From Candidatus Latescibacterota bacterium (GTDB taxonomy: Bacteria; Latescibacterota; UBA2968; UBA8231): a DNA stretch of 64,000 bases. A program made the position numbers and the translations under genes. Location of the stretch: NCBI GenBank assembly GCA_022826515.1, contig JAJDUT010000082.1, positions 1 to 64,000 of the forward strand, written 5' to 3'. Of the stretch, positions 33,745 through 42,036 are shown piece by piece (within the stretch, counting starts at the first letter, position 1; each line of letters starts with the position of its first letter). The notes beneath the pieces were generated by a model. The model did not search any database. It was not told where the DNA came from and saw only the letters and a list, made by a program, of their open reading frames with translations.

Positions 33745-34328
33745 GAACACGGGGCGGCGTACAATCCTTTCGCAAGTATGTGGGCCTCGACCGCTTCGGG
33801 CACCATGTAGCGGATCGGTAGGCCAGCGGCCCGGCGCGTCCTAATCTCGGTCGAGGACAGCTCAATGAGTGGAGTGTCTATGAAGCGCAGACGCGCCAGT
33901 AGCTTGGGGTCGTCGCCCGCTACCTCGCCGGGACGCGCTCCCACTACTACCGTACACTGGGCCAAAATGCCTTCGAGATCGTGCCACTCGTCTAGCTGAC
34001 CGATGTTGTCCGCGCCGATAATAAAAAATAGCGCAGCATGAGGATGAAGCTGGTGCAACAGGCGCAGGGTTTCAACGGTATAGGACTTGCCCCGGCGGTC
34101 TAGCTCCAAGCGCGAGGCCGCAAAATCAGCGCAGTCAGCCACGGCTAGTTCAACCATGGTCCAGCGCTCCTCAGCCGGCGCGTGCGCACCCTGCTTGAGC
34201 GGCTGATCGGCTGCGGGAATGAAAAGCACTTCGTCGAGGGGGATTTGCTCTAAGGCGAAGCGGGCCAAGAGCAGATGGCCGTGGTGGATGGGGTCAAAAC
34301 TGCCGCCGATGACGCCGATGCGCCGCAT
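33741..34328 (-). CDS. nadD: Nicotinate-nucleotide adenylyltransferase
   Basis: 195 residues. The nucleotidyltransferase motif GGSFDPIHHGHL (residues 9-20) and ELSSTEIRTRRAAG near the C-terminus are diagnostic; it forms NaAD from nicotinate mononucleotide. ATG 34328 is chosen since the long upstream frame overlaps bamD. It is in the operon rfaE2-ybgF-unknown-bamD-nadD-thrC, coupled to thrC by a four-base overlap. Confidence 0.94.
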   Translation of the reverse strand: MRRIGVIGGSFDPIHHGHLLLARFALEQIPLDEVLFIPAADQPLKQGAHAPAEERWTMVELAVADCADFAASRLELDRRGKSYTVETLRLLHQLHPHAALFFIIGADNIGQLDEWHDLEGILAQCTVVVGARPGEVAGDDPKLLARLRFIDTPLIELSSTEIRTRRAAGLPIRYMVPEAVEAHILAKGLYAAPCS

Positions 34329-34330
34329 CT

Positions 34331-35077
34331 TTAGCCCGGCGATTGGCTCAGCCCGGATAGGTGCTTCTGCACGCCCTCCACCAGCTCCGGGTCGCCGCTG
34401 TCTTGCAGTACTTCCTTCCAATAGCGCACCGCTAGATCCACATCGCCTTGCTCGCGGGCGATTTCGCCCATACGGAAAAGCGTGGTGTAATACCACTCGC
34501 CGACATCCGGGTACTCGCGCAAAACTTCCTCGTAGGTCATTTTGGCTGCGTCGAGATGGCCCTGCTTGTGGTACAGGCGGCCACTTAGGTACTGCTTTTG
34601 CGCTAGGCGGCTCCGGCACTCGACGATGCGCTCGCGCGCCTGTTCCGCCAAGGGCGCGTCGGGATTGTCTTCAATAAAGTTGCGGAAGGCCGTCAGGGCC
34701 TCAAAGGTCTCCTTCTGGTCGAGCTCTGGGCGGCGCAATTGCTTGAAGTACGACTCGCCTACCTTGAACTGCGCCTCAACCGCCCACTCGCTAGACGGGT
34801 AAATATCGACGATGCGCTGATACTCAAAGGCGGCATTGACCCAATCGCGATTGCAAAAGTGCGCTTCGGCGAGGAGAAACTGCGCCTCGGCCACCCGGCG
34901 CGAGCCGGGAAAGTTGCTGACTAGGCGTTTGAAGTGCTCGGAGGCCTCTAGGCAGCGGTTTTTCTCCATGGCCTTTTGACCTTCTTCAAAGTAGTAATCT
35001 GCGCCTTGAAGTTTCTCAGACGGCGTGCTGGCGCAGGCGGCGACGCACAGGGCGAGCGGGAAAGCGAGATATTTCAT
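34331..35077 (-). CDS. bamD: BamD/ComL-like outer-membrane assembly lipoprotein
   Basis: 248 residues. Lipoprotein signal with lipobox VAAC (residue 15), then five to six TPR units (ADYYFEEGQKAME, AEHFKRLVSNFPGS-type and similar, aromatic-Pro helices). BamD is the essential lipoprotein partner of BamA in the outer membrane barrel-assembly machine. Start is ATG 35077. A close second copy is absent; the YbgF-like protein upstream in the same operon is a related TPR protein. Confidence 0.86.
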   Translation of the reverse strand: MKYLAFPLALCVAACASTPSEKLQGADYYFEEGQKAMEKNRCLEASEHFKRLVSNFPGSRRVAEAQFLLAEAHFCNRDWVNAAFEYQRIVDIYPSSEWAVEAQFKVGESYFKQLRRPELDQKETFEALTAFRNFIEDNPDAPLAEQARERIVECRSRLAQKQYLSGRLYHKQGHLDAAKMTYEEVLREYPDVGEWYYTTLFRMGEIAREQGDVDLAVRYWKEVLQDSGDPELVEGVQKHLSGLSQSPG

Positions 35078-35079
35078 AG

Positions 35080-35706
35080 CTAGCGGTTAGAAAAGAACAA
35101 ATAGATAAGCCCACCGAGCACGGTGGAGACGATCACAGGTTCGACGAACTTGCTCCACGTTTGTTCCTCTAACTCGGTCTGGGCGAATTTGAACTGGTCG
35201 TGCTGGAGTAGGTCTAGCTGCTTTTTGGGGATCTGATCGCGCTGCGTGCGAGTGATTTCGTCCTGCCAGTGGACCACGTCGTCGCGCTCGTCGCTCAAGC
35301 GCAGGGCGAGCGTTACCCGGCCCTGGCGGCTGACTTTGCTGCCGCGCAGTCCCGAATACGCGGAGACGCCCAAGTCGAGCACTCGGTAGGACAGGCGCAT
35401 ACTCGCCGGTTGGGCCGCGGTCGAATCCAAGGTCACGCTAAAGCCGCGCGTCAGCAGCCGGTTGGCCAGCAGGTGTTCAACCATCCAATTGGCATCGTGC
35501 TTGCTCTGCGCCACGATCAACAAGGGAGCCGACGCGGCATCCGCTGGCATTTCAATGCGCCCCAAACTCTCATCGACCGCACTCGCCACGGTCTCGACCA
35601 ACAAGTCCATATTGGTGGGAAAAGGAATGGCGGCCGACGCGGTGGCACCGATCATCAGCGCGGCCAAAAGGCGATAACAAATTCGCAACAAGATCGTTCT
35701 CATCAA
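35080..35706 (-). CDS. Envelope protein of unknown function
   Basis: 208 residues. An N-terminal signal-like hydrophobic segment (LLAALMIGATASAAI), then a mixed alpha-beta domain (LLIVAQSKHDANWMVEHLLANR; GRVTLALRLSDERDD), and a C-terminal transmembrane helix (VEPVIVSTVLGGLIYLFF). No known family recognised. It overlaps the ybgF stop by four bases and is 2 bases from bamD, so it likely works with these envelope proteins. Confidence 0.68.
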   Translation of the reverse strand: MMRTILLRICYRLLAALMIGATASAAIPFPTNMDLLVETVASAVDESLGRIEMPADAASAPLLIVAQSKHDANWMVEHLLANRLLTRGFSVTLDSTAAQPASMRLSYRVLDLGVSAYSGLRGSKVSRQGRVTLALRLSDERDDVVHWQDEITRTQRDQIPKKQLDLLQHDQFKFAQTELEEQTWSKFVEPVIVSTVLGGLIYLFFSNR

Positions 35707-36428
35707 CCACCGAGGTGTTTTATCTGTTCGCGGGCTGTGGGCACATATTCGCTGTCTGGATATTCATCGACTAGCTTGCGCAAGGCCACAAGCGCCCGGT
35801 CGCGCTCGTCCAAAGCGAGGTGACAGCGGGCAATTTTTAGCTGGGAGTCGTCGGCTTTATCCGTGTTGCTGAAGGCAAACACCTTGGTGAATTCGATGAG
35901 CGCCTGCTGGTATTGGCGCAGCCCGTAATAGCACTCGCCTTTCCAATACTGGGCGTTATCGGACCATTCACTCAGGGGTGCTTTCTGCAGCAAGCGATCA
36001 AACTCGGCCAAGGCGCGGTCGTATTGTTTGTGGCGATAGTAGTAAAGCGCACCTTGGTACATGTTGAACGCATCGCTTTTGCCGCTGCCGGACGTCGCCG
36101 CGACTTGGGAAGTGCGGCGGCTAGTGCTGGCGGCGCGGCGCGGTAAAGAATCCAGTCGCGCACTTAGGACGCGGCTTTGGCTTTGGAGGGCTCTGAGTGC
36201 TTGCCGCAACTGGGCGTTGGATGTCTCTAGCTGGCGCACGCGCTCAGCCATGGCTTGCTCGCGCTCGTATGCGACCGCAACAGCGCGTTCGAGGGACTGA
36301 AATGCTTCGCTTTCCTCTGGCTGGACCTCTTCCCGCTGGACGAGGGGTTGTTCGGTCGGCGGCACAGGCGGCGCAGCGCAAGCCCCAAGGACCAAGACCA
36401 ACGCCAATGCGCTTTTCGCGCTTTTCAT
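35703..36428 (-). CDS. YbgF/CpoB-like TPR lipoprotein
   Basis: 241 residues from ATG 36428. Lipobox LVLGAC, then a coiled coil (residues 45-90, YEREQAMAERVRQLETSNAQL), then TPR motifs (ALYYYRHKQYDRALAEFDRLL, QYWKGECYYGLRQYQQALIEFTKV). This is the layout of CpoB/YbgF, a Tol-Pal partner that coordinates outer membrane constriction with peptidoglycan synthesis. Here TolQRAB are not adjacent, though ExbB/ExbD-like genes at 53652 on may take that role. Longer upstream frame is rejected. Confidence 0.78.
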   Translation of the reverse strand: MKSAKSALALVLVLGACAAPPVPPTEQPLVQREEVQPEESEAFQSLERAVAVAYEREQAMAERVRQLETSNAQLRQALRALQSQSRVLSARLDSLPRRAASTSRRTSQVAATSGSGKSDAFNMYQGALYYYRHKQYDRALAEFDRLLQKAPLSEWSDNAQYWKGECYYGLRQYQQALIEFTKVFAFSNTDKADDSQLKIARCHLALDERDRALVALRKLVDEYPDSEYVPTAREQIKHLGG

Positions 36429-36516
36429 CGCACTTTTAATCGGAAACACAAATGAACCATCTTTGACGAAAAATATAGCATAATCCCCCTCCCAAACCAA
36501 ATGGGAACAAGGGGCG

Positions 36517-37002
36517 TTACGCGCTGGGTAGCGCCTTGATGCGCTCGATTAATTGGGTGGTGGAAAGGCACGGCCACAGCGGCAGGGCGCGAACTTGGCC
36601 GCGCGCTTCGACGTGTTCTCGACCGACGATAGCGGCCGGGGTGTAATCGCCACCCTTGACCAAGACATCGGGCGCGAGCGTAGCCACGAGGCTCTCGACG
36701 CTCTCACCTGAAAAGATGCACACATGCGAAACGCACTCTAAGGCCGCCAGCACCGCGGCGCGGTCGTCTTGCGGGCACAAAGGTCGGCCCTGTCCCTTGA
36801 GGGCGCGGACTCCATCGTCATCGTTTAATCCCACCGCAAGACAATCGCCCAAGGCGCGGGCTGCGCGTAGGTACTCGACGTGACCGCGATGCAGTAAGTC
36901 AAAGCATCCATTGGTGAAGACAAAGGTCTGCCGCGCTTTTTTTAATTGGCTACGGACGGCGAGCAATTGGTCACACGTAATGATTTTGGCGGGATCGGCC
37001 AA
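36517..37002 (-). CDS. rfaE2: D-glycero-beta-D-manno-heptose 1-phosphate adenylyltransferase (RfaE2)
   Basis: 161 residues, the stand-alone C-terminal nucleotidyltransferase half of HldE. FTNGCFDLLHRGHVEYLRAAR is the GHVxYL-type nucleotide-binding motif and GGDYTPAAIVG the C-terminal signature. It makes ADP-heptose precursor for lipopolysaccharide, so this organism is likely diderm. Start ATG 37002. It heads the leftward operon, 88 bases from the YbgF-like gene. Confidence 0.9.
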   Translation of the reverse strand: MADPAKIITCDQLLAVRSQLKKARQTFVFTNGCFDLLHRGHVEYLRAARALGDCLAVGLNDDDGVRALKGQGRPLCPQDDRAAVLAALECVSHVCIFSGESVESLVATLAPDVLVKGGDYTPAAIVGREHVEARGQVRALPLWPCLSTTQLIERIKALPSA

Positions 37003-37023
37003 GGGCGACTACATGGCGAAAGA

Positions 37024-37101
37024 TGGGGTGGATGACGGGAGTTGAACCCGCGCCCTCCAGGGCCACAACCTGGCGCTCTAACCAACTGAGCTACACCCAC
37101 C
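37024..37101 (-). tRNA. tRNA-His (anticodon GTG), CCA encoded
   Basis: G-1 present (C at 37101 on the plus strand), acceptor GTGGGTG pairs with CATCCAC, anticodon GTG in GGTTGTGGCCC, T-arm GGTTCAACTCC. Discriminator C and encoded CCA. Confidence 0.93.
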
Positions 37102-37121
37102 ACTAGATCTTGAGGACTGCA

Positions 37122-37198
37122 TGGCGTGCCCAGTAGGACTCGAACCTACGACCGTCTGCTTAGAAGGCAGATGCTCTATCCAACTGAGCTATGGGCAC
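37122..37198 (-). tRNA. tRNA-Arg (anticodon TCT), CCA encoded
   Basis: Acceptor GTGCCCA pairs with TGGGCAC, anticodon TCT in the loop CTTCTAA between TCTGC and GCAGA, T-arm GGTTCGAGTCC. Encoded CCA follows discriminator G. It lies 20 bases before tRNA-His, likely one transcript. Confidence 0.93.
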
Positions 37199-37269
37199 AT
37201 CGCCAAAGCGGCTGCGAAGCATTCAAAGATATTAGGGGCAATTGCGCACAAAGTCAACGCGCCGCGCGG

Positions 37270-38325
37270 CTAGGCCGGGCCGCCGCTTTCGTTGTTGACC
37301 GCCTGCACCAACGCCCGCATATAGGCGATGGAGTACGCGACGCCCACGCGACTTCCTCCGAGCATATCGGGAATATGATCGGGAATGATGGCTCCATCGA
37401 ACTCGACAGCGCGCAGGGCCTGCATCACGCGGTGCATGTCCTGATAGCCGTCGTCCATCAGGGTTTCAACCCACGGGTCGGGCATGGGATTGGAGACGTT
37501 GCGGAAGTGAATTTTGAAGAGCTTGTTGCGCGCGCCAAAGTAGTGTATCGCTTCTTCGACCGACGCCCCCATACCCTGCTTGCCCCCCTCCAGCCAACAG
37601 CCGACGCACAGACAGACGCCGATATTGGGGCTGTCGGCAATGTCCATCGCCCGCTTATATCCGGCAAAGTTGCCGAAGATGCAGCGCGGTATTCCGCCTA
37701 GCGCATAGACCGGCGGGTCGTCGGGATGGATGCCGATATAGACTCCGGCTTCCTCGGCGACCGGCGCGACCTTGCGGATCATGTATTCGTAGTTTTCCCA
37801 CAGCTCGTCTTCTGCGTAGGCGCGGCCGTGGGTCAAGTCGCCGGTAAAGGTCTCGCTACCCCAGCGACCCGTGGCGTTTTTGATGTCGAGAGTTCGCGCG
37901 CTCATGCCGCCGCGACGGGTGGTGCGGCCGGTGCTCCAGATGCCATTGCCCATGTGGGCGTACGTGTGGTAGCGGATGCCAGCGGCACCGAGATCGCGGG
38001 TGAATTGGATTAGTTCCTCGACTTTCTCGTCGCGGCCGGGTAGATTGAGCGTAATCTCCGGAACGTTGTGGACCGCGTGGTTGGCGATGCGATAGATCTG
38101 CAGGCCGTATTGGGCAAAGCGCGCGGCGAATTGCTTGTAGTGCTCGACGCTGTGCAACGCCGGGTCGTCAATGCCGAGCATGACCCATTCGACGCCGAGT
38201 TGTTGGAAGAATTGCAGATCCTCGTCGCTGGCCTTGTGCGAGGTCTGAACGGCGACTTGGATTCCCGGTTTGCTGGCGTACAAACCGGGGACGGCGCGCA
38301 ATGCGTAGGGTCTGTTGGCGGTCAT
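37270..38325 (-). CDS. Mannonate dehydratase-like (UxuA-family) TIM barrel
   Basis: 351 residues of a xylose-isomerase-like barrel, UxuA family (D-mannonate dehydratase). Motif GIHPDDPPVYALGGIPRCI (HPDDPP is the metal-binding and substrate block), IHFRNV near residue 270, and IIPDHIPD near 330. Start ATG 38325 with AAGGA nine bases upstream; it overlaps the PhyH stop by four bases, so the two are coupled. Substrate is probably a sugar acid but uncertain, since this barrel family is broad. Confidence 0.8.
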   Translation of the reverse strand: MTANRPYALRAVPGLYASKPGIQVAVQTSHKASDEDLQFFQQLGVEWVMLGIDDPALHSVEHYKQFAARFAQYGLQIYRIANHAVHNVPEITLNLPGRDEKVEELIQFTRDLGAAGIRYHTYAHMGNGIWSTGRTTRRGGMSARTLDIKNATGRWGSETFTGDLTHGRAYAEDELWENYEYMIRKVAPVAEEAGVYIGIHPDDPPVYALGGIPRCIFGNFAGYKRAMDIADSPNIGVCLCVGCWLEGGKQGMGASVEEAIHYFGARNKLFKIHFRNVSNPMPDPWVETLMDDGYQDMHRVMQALRAVEFDGAIIPDHIPDMLGGSRVGVAYSIAYMRALVQAVNNESGGPA

Positions 38326-39110
38326 GGAGTGCATTCCTTTATCAGTTCGGAAACCGGCTGCGACCTTTCCCAACGCAGCGCGACTTCTTGGTCAATGCCG
38401 CAGAGCCAGTTCCAGGTGCGGATGCGCCGCACCCGATCGCGGTAGGATTCAACTTCGGTTACATAGGGCAGACGCGGACGATCGCGATAGGCGGGAATTT
38501 CCACTGCATCGCAGAGCCAGTCTCGCTGTGGTGCAGCCGTGCGGTGGTAGGAGAACTTGATCATGCTGCGGGCGCGGTCGTTGGTTTTGGGTCCGGCCTT
38601 GTGCCAGATGCCGTAGCGGGTCAGCACCACGGTACCAGCCGGCACCGTCAGCGAGACTTGGCCAAGGATGTCGCCGTAGTGGGATATGGCCTCGCGATCG
38701 ACGGCGCGGCAATGCGAACCGGGCAGAACCATGGTTGGCCCATCGGCGAGCGCGACGCTGTGCGGGTAGTAGTAGCACTGGAGCTCGTCGACATCGTAGC
38801 CACTGCCCGAAAGCCCGTCCGAATGCCAAGTCTGGCCGAGGTGCGGCTCCTTGAAAAAGTGGTGGTGGCCGCCTCGGGGCACCAAGAAATCCTCGCCCAA
38901 CAGCGAGCGCGCGACCCCGGCGACTTGGGGATGCAGCAACACCTGCTCGGTGAAGTCGTCCGCGGCGATAAAGGCGTCGCAATTGCCGGGAGCGAGGTCG
39001 TCGCAGCAGCGGTTGAAGTTCTCGTTGATGACGCTTTCGAGGACCACCAAGCCGGATGCGACAAAGTCCATGACGCCGTCGTCGTCTAGCGTCGGTTTAA
39101 TTGGCGACAT
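38322..39110 (-). CDS. Phytanoyl-CoA dioxygenase-family protein
   Basis: 262 residues of a PhyH-type oxygenase. Iron ligands H96 and D98 (WHSD) and H170 (IWHKAG); R178 or R180 (NDRARSM) is the likely 2-oxoglutarate Arg. Start ATG 39110 after TAGGAGG. It sits between a UxuA-like gene and a hypothetical gene, all leftward, so may hydroxylate a sugar-like substrate of the module. Confidence 0.86.
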   Translation of the reverse strand: MSPIKPTLDDDGVMDFVASGLVVLESVINENFNRCCDDLAPGNCDAFIAADDFTEQVLLHPQVAGVARSLLGEDFLVPRGGHHHFFKEPHLGQTWHSDGLSGSGYDVDELQCYYYPHSVALADGPTMVLPGSHCRAVDREAISHYGDILGQVSLTVPAGTVVLTRYGIWHKAGPKTNDRARSMIKFSYHRTAAPQRDWLCDAVEIPAYRDRPRLPYVTEVESYRDRVRRIRTWNWLCGIDQEVALRWERSQPVSELIKECTP

Positions 39111-39118
39111 AGTTCCTC

Positions 39119-39478
39119 CTAAACGAATTTTTCGAGCACGAACTCATAGCCGAGGTAGTCGTTGTCCTGGCCCTCGTACGCGTAGAGCTTGGCAATGGGA
39201 AACTGCACCACGCGCCAGCCATCGGCCACGGCCGCGAGCACTGATTCGTAGGGCGGTTCGTCGCTGGGCAGAGTCGGCGTTTGCGGCTGGGTGGCGTCGT
39301 ACAAGGCCCAGCTAGCCAGCGGCGAGCGCATATTGGTCGATTTGGCGTAGAGATAGATGATCTGCTGGCAGGGTTCGGCGAGTAAATCGCCGAGGCGGTC
39401 GAGATCCGCAGCGGTAATCGCCTCAGTGCGGAGCTTGTCGCGGCACTGTGTCAACCAGTCTTTTACAGCTTCGTGCAT
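39119..39478 (-). CDS. Conserved small hypothetical protein of sugar-acid module
   Basis: 119 residues. N-terminal helices (AVKDWLTQCRDKLR, ADLDRLGDLLAEPCQQIIYLY), then a C-terminal beta part (ADGWRVVQFPIAKLYAYE, DYLGYEFVLEKFV). No recognised family. It starts at ATG 39478 after AGGGAG and lies 8 bases upstream of the PhyH gene, so it is co-transcribed with it. Could be a subunit or a small cytoplasmic protein. Confidence 0.68.
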   Translation of the reverse strand: MHEAVKDWLTQCRDKLRTEAITAADLDRLGDLLAEPCQQIIYLYAKSTNMRSPLASWALYDATQPQTPTLPSDEPPYESVLAAVADGWRVVQFPIAKLYAYEGQDNDYLGYEFVLEKFV

Positions 39479-39549
39479 ATAGGCTCCCTATGGCGTCGAT
39501 GCCATAAGAAAGCGCCCCCTTTTAGCGTGGTCAACAACCTGAGATGCAC

Positions 39550-40572
39550 CTAGTAATCAACCACCACCTTGACGGTTTGGGGCTGGAGCGCCGCGTCGAA
39601 ACCAGCGACCAAGTCGAGAAAGGAGACGCGCTGCGAGATGAGAGGAGTCACGTCTAATTGCCGCCGCGCCAACAGGTCCAGGGCTTGGGGAAATACGTGG
39701 GCAAAGCGGAAGGAGCCGCGGACGGTCAATTCCTTTTGCATGGCCAAGTTGACCGGCAGTTCAATCGGGCCGCCCTGGACACCCAACTGCACGATGGTGC
39801 CACCGGCCTTGCAGTGCGCGTACGCGGCTTGCAGGGCAGCCGGAGCGCCGGAGGCTTCCACGACGACGTCGAAGCCCTCGCCCGCCGCCTGCGCCACGGC
39901 CGTCGTATCGTCGGCGCGCACGGGCTGATCGGCCCACAGCGACGCCGCCAAGTCGAGCGCACTTTGGCGAATGTCGCTGACGGCGAGATGGGCCGCTCCG
40001 TAGTGCCGGGCGACCAAGCCGATGAGCTGGCCAATGGGACCAGCACCCGTCACCAGCACGCGCTTGCCAGCGATGCCCCCTGCTTGGCCGACGCCGTGGA
40101 CGGCGATGGATAGCGGTTCGAGTAAGGCCGCTTGGCGATAGTCCATCGCCGCGGGGAGCGGATGGCAGTTGTGTGCATGGACTTGCACGTATTCGCGGAA
40201 CGAGCCGTCTTGAGGCGGGCTACAGGCAGCAGAACCAAAGTAGCGCATCTGCGGGCAGAGGTTGTAGCGGCCTTGTCGGCAGTGGGCGCACGTGCGACAG
40301 GGATGGGACGGGTCAATCGCCACTCGGCTGCCCACTGGCAGCACGTCTGCGAACGCGCCCGCATCGACGACTTCCCCGGCCGACTCGTGCCCGAGGACAA
40401 AGGGGCGCTCTGGGACGAAATCGCCGTTTCTGCCGTGGACGTAGTAGTGCAGGTCCGAACCGCAAATGCCGGTGGCGCGAACCCGCACCAAGACTTCGTC
40501 CGCGGCGATCTGCGGACGCTCGATTTCCGCGGCGCGCAGGTCGCGGGCACCGTGTAGGTAAAAAGCTCTCAT
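39550..40572 (-). CDS. Zinc-dependent alcohol/polyol dehydrogenase
   Basis: 340 residues of the MDR zinc dehydrogenase family. Catalytic zinc ligands Cys in TGICGSDLHYYVHG, GHESAGEV, structural zinc cysteines in CRTCAHCRQGRYNLC, and NAD(P) motif GAGPIGQLIGLVA. It resembles L-idonate or sorbitol dehydrogenases. Start ATG 40572; the upstream frame is rejected. It lies divergent from the second UxuA-like gene, sharing a 123-base intergenic region. Confidence 0.88.
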   Translation of the reverse strand: MRAFYLHGARDLRAAEIERPQIAADEVLVRVRATGICGSDLHYYVHGRNGDFVPERPFVLGHESAGEVVDAGAFADVLPVGSRVAIDPSHPCRTCAHCRQGRYNLCPQMRYFGSAACSPPQDGSFREYVQVHAHNCHPLPAAMDYRQAALLEPLSIAVHGVGQAGGIAGKRVLVTGAGPIGQLIGLVARHYGAAHLAVSDIRQSALDLAASLWADQPVRADDTTAVAQAAGEGFDVVVEASGAPAALQAAYAHCKAGGTIVQLGVQGGPIELPVNLAMQKELTVRGSFRFAHVFPQALDLLARRQLDVTPLISQRVSFLDLVAGFDAALQPQTVKVVVDY

Positions 40573-40695
40573 GCAGCGGATAGTAGCGGCCAAAGTACGG
40601 CGCGTCAAGGGAAGGGCTGGCCGCGGCGAGATTTGCCTGCCGCAGGCGTTGTGCGTACTGTGCAGACACCATTCTCATTAGAAAGGAGACCTACC

Positions 40696-41667
40696 GTGAA
40701 ACTCGGTCTCAAGTTCGGCCTCGACACACTCAGCAAAGAAAACCTGCAGTTCGCCCAGCAGATGGGCGTCACGCACATCGTCGTCCACAGTCCCCACCTC
40801 GGCAACGAGGGCGTGCTCGATTATTTCGAGTTGCTGCGGATGAAAAAATTCATCGACTCGTTCGGCTTGGAACTATGCGCCATCGAGAACTTGCCCGGCG
40901 ACCACATGCACCCCATCACCCACGCGACGCCAGAGCGCGACGCCCAGTTGGCAAAAGTCTGCACGTCCATTGAAAACATGGGGAAAATCGGCATCCCGAT
41001 CCTCGGCTACTACTTCAGTTTGGCCGGCGTCTCCGGCCACTGGCGCACGTACGAAAGCGGCGGCGGGCGCGGTGGTGCTGGTCTTAAAAGTTTTGATTAC
41101 GCCCTAGTAAAGGACGCACCGCCGATCGTCGATGAGCCGGTCTCAGTCACCGAGATGTGGGACCGATTGGCCTATTTTCTCGAACGGGTAGTGCCCGTCG
41201 CCGAAAACGCCGGGGTCAAACTCGCTGCCCACCAAGACGATCCCCCGGCCGAAACCCTCTTCGGCACGGGCCGACTCCTGACCAATCACGACGCCTTGCA
41301 GCGGCTGATTGACCTCGTGCCCAGTCCAAGCAATGGATTGGAGTTCTGCCAGGGAACGGTGGCCGAGATGGGGCCGGACGAGACGATCTCAGCCGTGCGC
41401 CGCTTCGCCGCTCAGGGCAAGATATTCTACGTGCATTTCCGCAATGTGCGCGGCGGCTTCCCCAAGTTCGACGAGGTCTTTATCGACGAGGGCGACGTCA
41501 ACATGATCGCCGCGCTCAAAGCCTATCGCGATGCCGGCTACGACGGGGTCATCACGCCCGACCACACGCCCCGCGTAATCGGCGACGAGCCGTACGGACA
41601 CCGGGGCCGGGCTTTCGCTCTAGGGTACATTCGCGCCGGAATGCAGGCGCTGGAATTGCTGGATTAA
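40696..41667 (+). CDS. Mannonate dehydratase-like (UxuA-family) TIM barrel
   Basis: 323 residues. HQDDPPAETLFGTGRLL is the UxuA HPDDPP block (Gln replaces Pro), with YVHFRNVRGGFPKFDEVF near residue 250 and DHTPRVIGD at about 295. Start GTG 40696 with AAGGAG (40683-40688). It reads away from the dehydrogenase and forms the right edge of the sugar-acid module. Two related barrels of about 37% apart-type similarity (shared motifs only) suggest two substrates or epimers. Confidence 0.8.
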   Translation: MKLGLKFGLDTLSKENLQFAQQMGVTHIVVHSPHLGNEGVLDYFELLRMKKFIDSFGLELCAIENLPGDHMHPITHATPERDAQLAKVCTSIENMGKIGIPILGYYFSLAGVSGHWRTYESGGGRGGAGLKSFDYALVKDAPPIVDEPVSVTEMWDRLAYFLERVVPVAENAGVKLAAHQDDPPAETLFGTGRLLTNHDALQRLIDLVPSPSNGLEFCQGTVAEMGPDETISAVRRFAAQGKIFYVHFRNVRGGFPKFDEVFIDEGDVNMIAALKAYRDAGYDGVITPDHTPRVIGDEPYGHRGRAFALGYIRAGMQALELLD

Positions 41668-41675
41668 GGGGCTAG

Positions 41676-41764
41676 TGGTGCCGAGGGCCGGACTCGAACC
41701 GGCACGTCCTTAAGCGGACAGTGGATTTTAAGTCCACCGCGTCTACCAATTCCGCCACCCCGGC
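41676..41764 (-). tRNA. tRNA-Leu (anticodon TAA), CCA encoded
   Basis: Long-arm class II tRNA. Acceptor GCCGGGG pairs with CCTCGGC, anticodon TAA in loop CTTAAAA, variable arm TGTCCGCTTAAGGACG, T-arm GGTTCGAGTCC. Encoded CCA. Confidence 0.93.
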
Positions 41765-41779
41765 GCACAGATAAAAAAA

Positions 41780-41853
41780 TGGAGGCGACGCCCGGAATCG
41801 AACCGGGGATAAGGGCTTTGCAGGCCCCTGCCTTACCACTTGGCCACGTCGCC
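41780..41853 (-). tRNA. tRNA-Cys (anticodon GCA), CCA encoded
   Basis: Acceptor GGCGACG pairs with CGTCGCC, discriminator T as is usual for tRNA-Cys, anticodon GCA in CTGCAAA, T-arm GGTTCGATTCC. Encoded CCA. It lies 15 bases from tRNA-Leu. Confidence 0.93.
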
Positions 41854-42036
41854 TCAAAATAGAGGTTTGAAAGTACGCGGCAGGCATGTTCCTGTCAACC
41901 AGCCCGCCGGCCGGTTGCGCTAGCCAAGATAGGGTAAAGATGCGCTGACACCTCGTCCACACACGGCCAAAGACGACCACACAAAACGCCTTTGACACGG
42001 TGCACAAAACCTATAAACTAAAAAAGAGCTTTCACA

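Noticed and set aside
41992..42017. TTGACA and TATAAA before thyA as promoter
   Set aside because: The spacer is only 14 bases, outside the usual 16-18 range.
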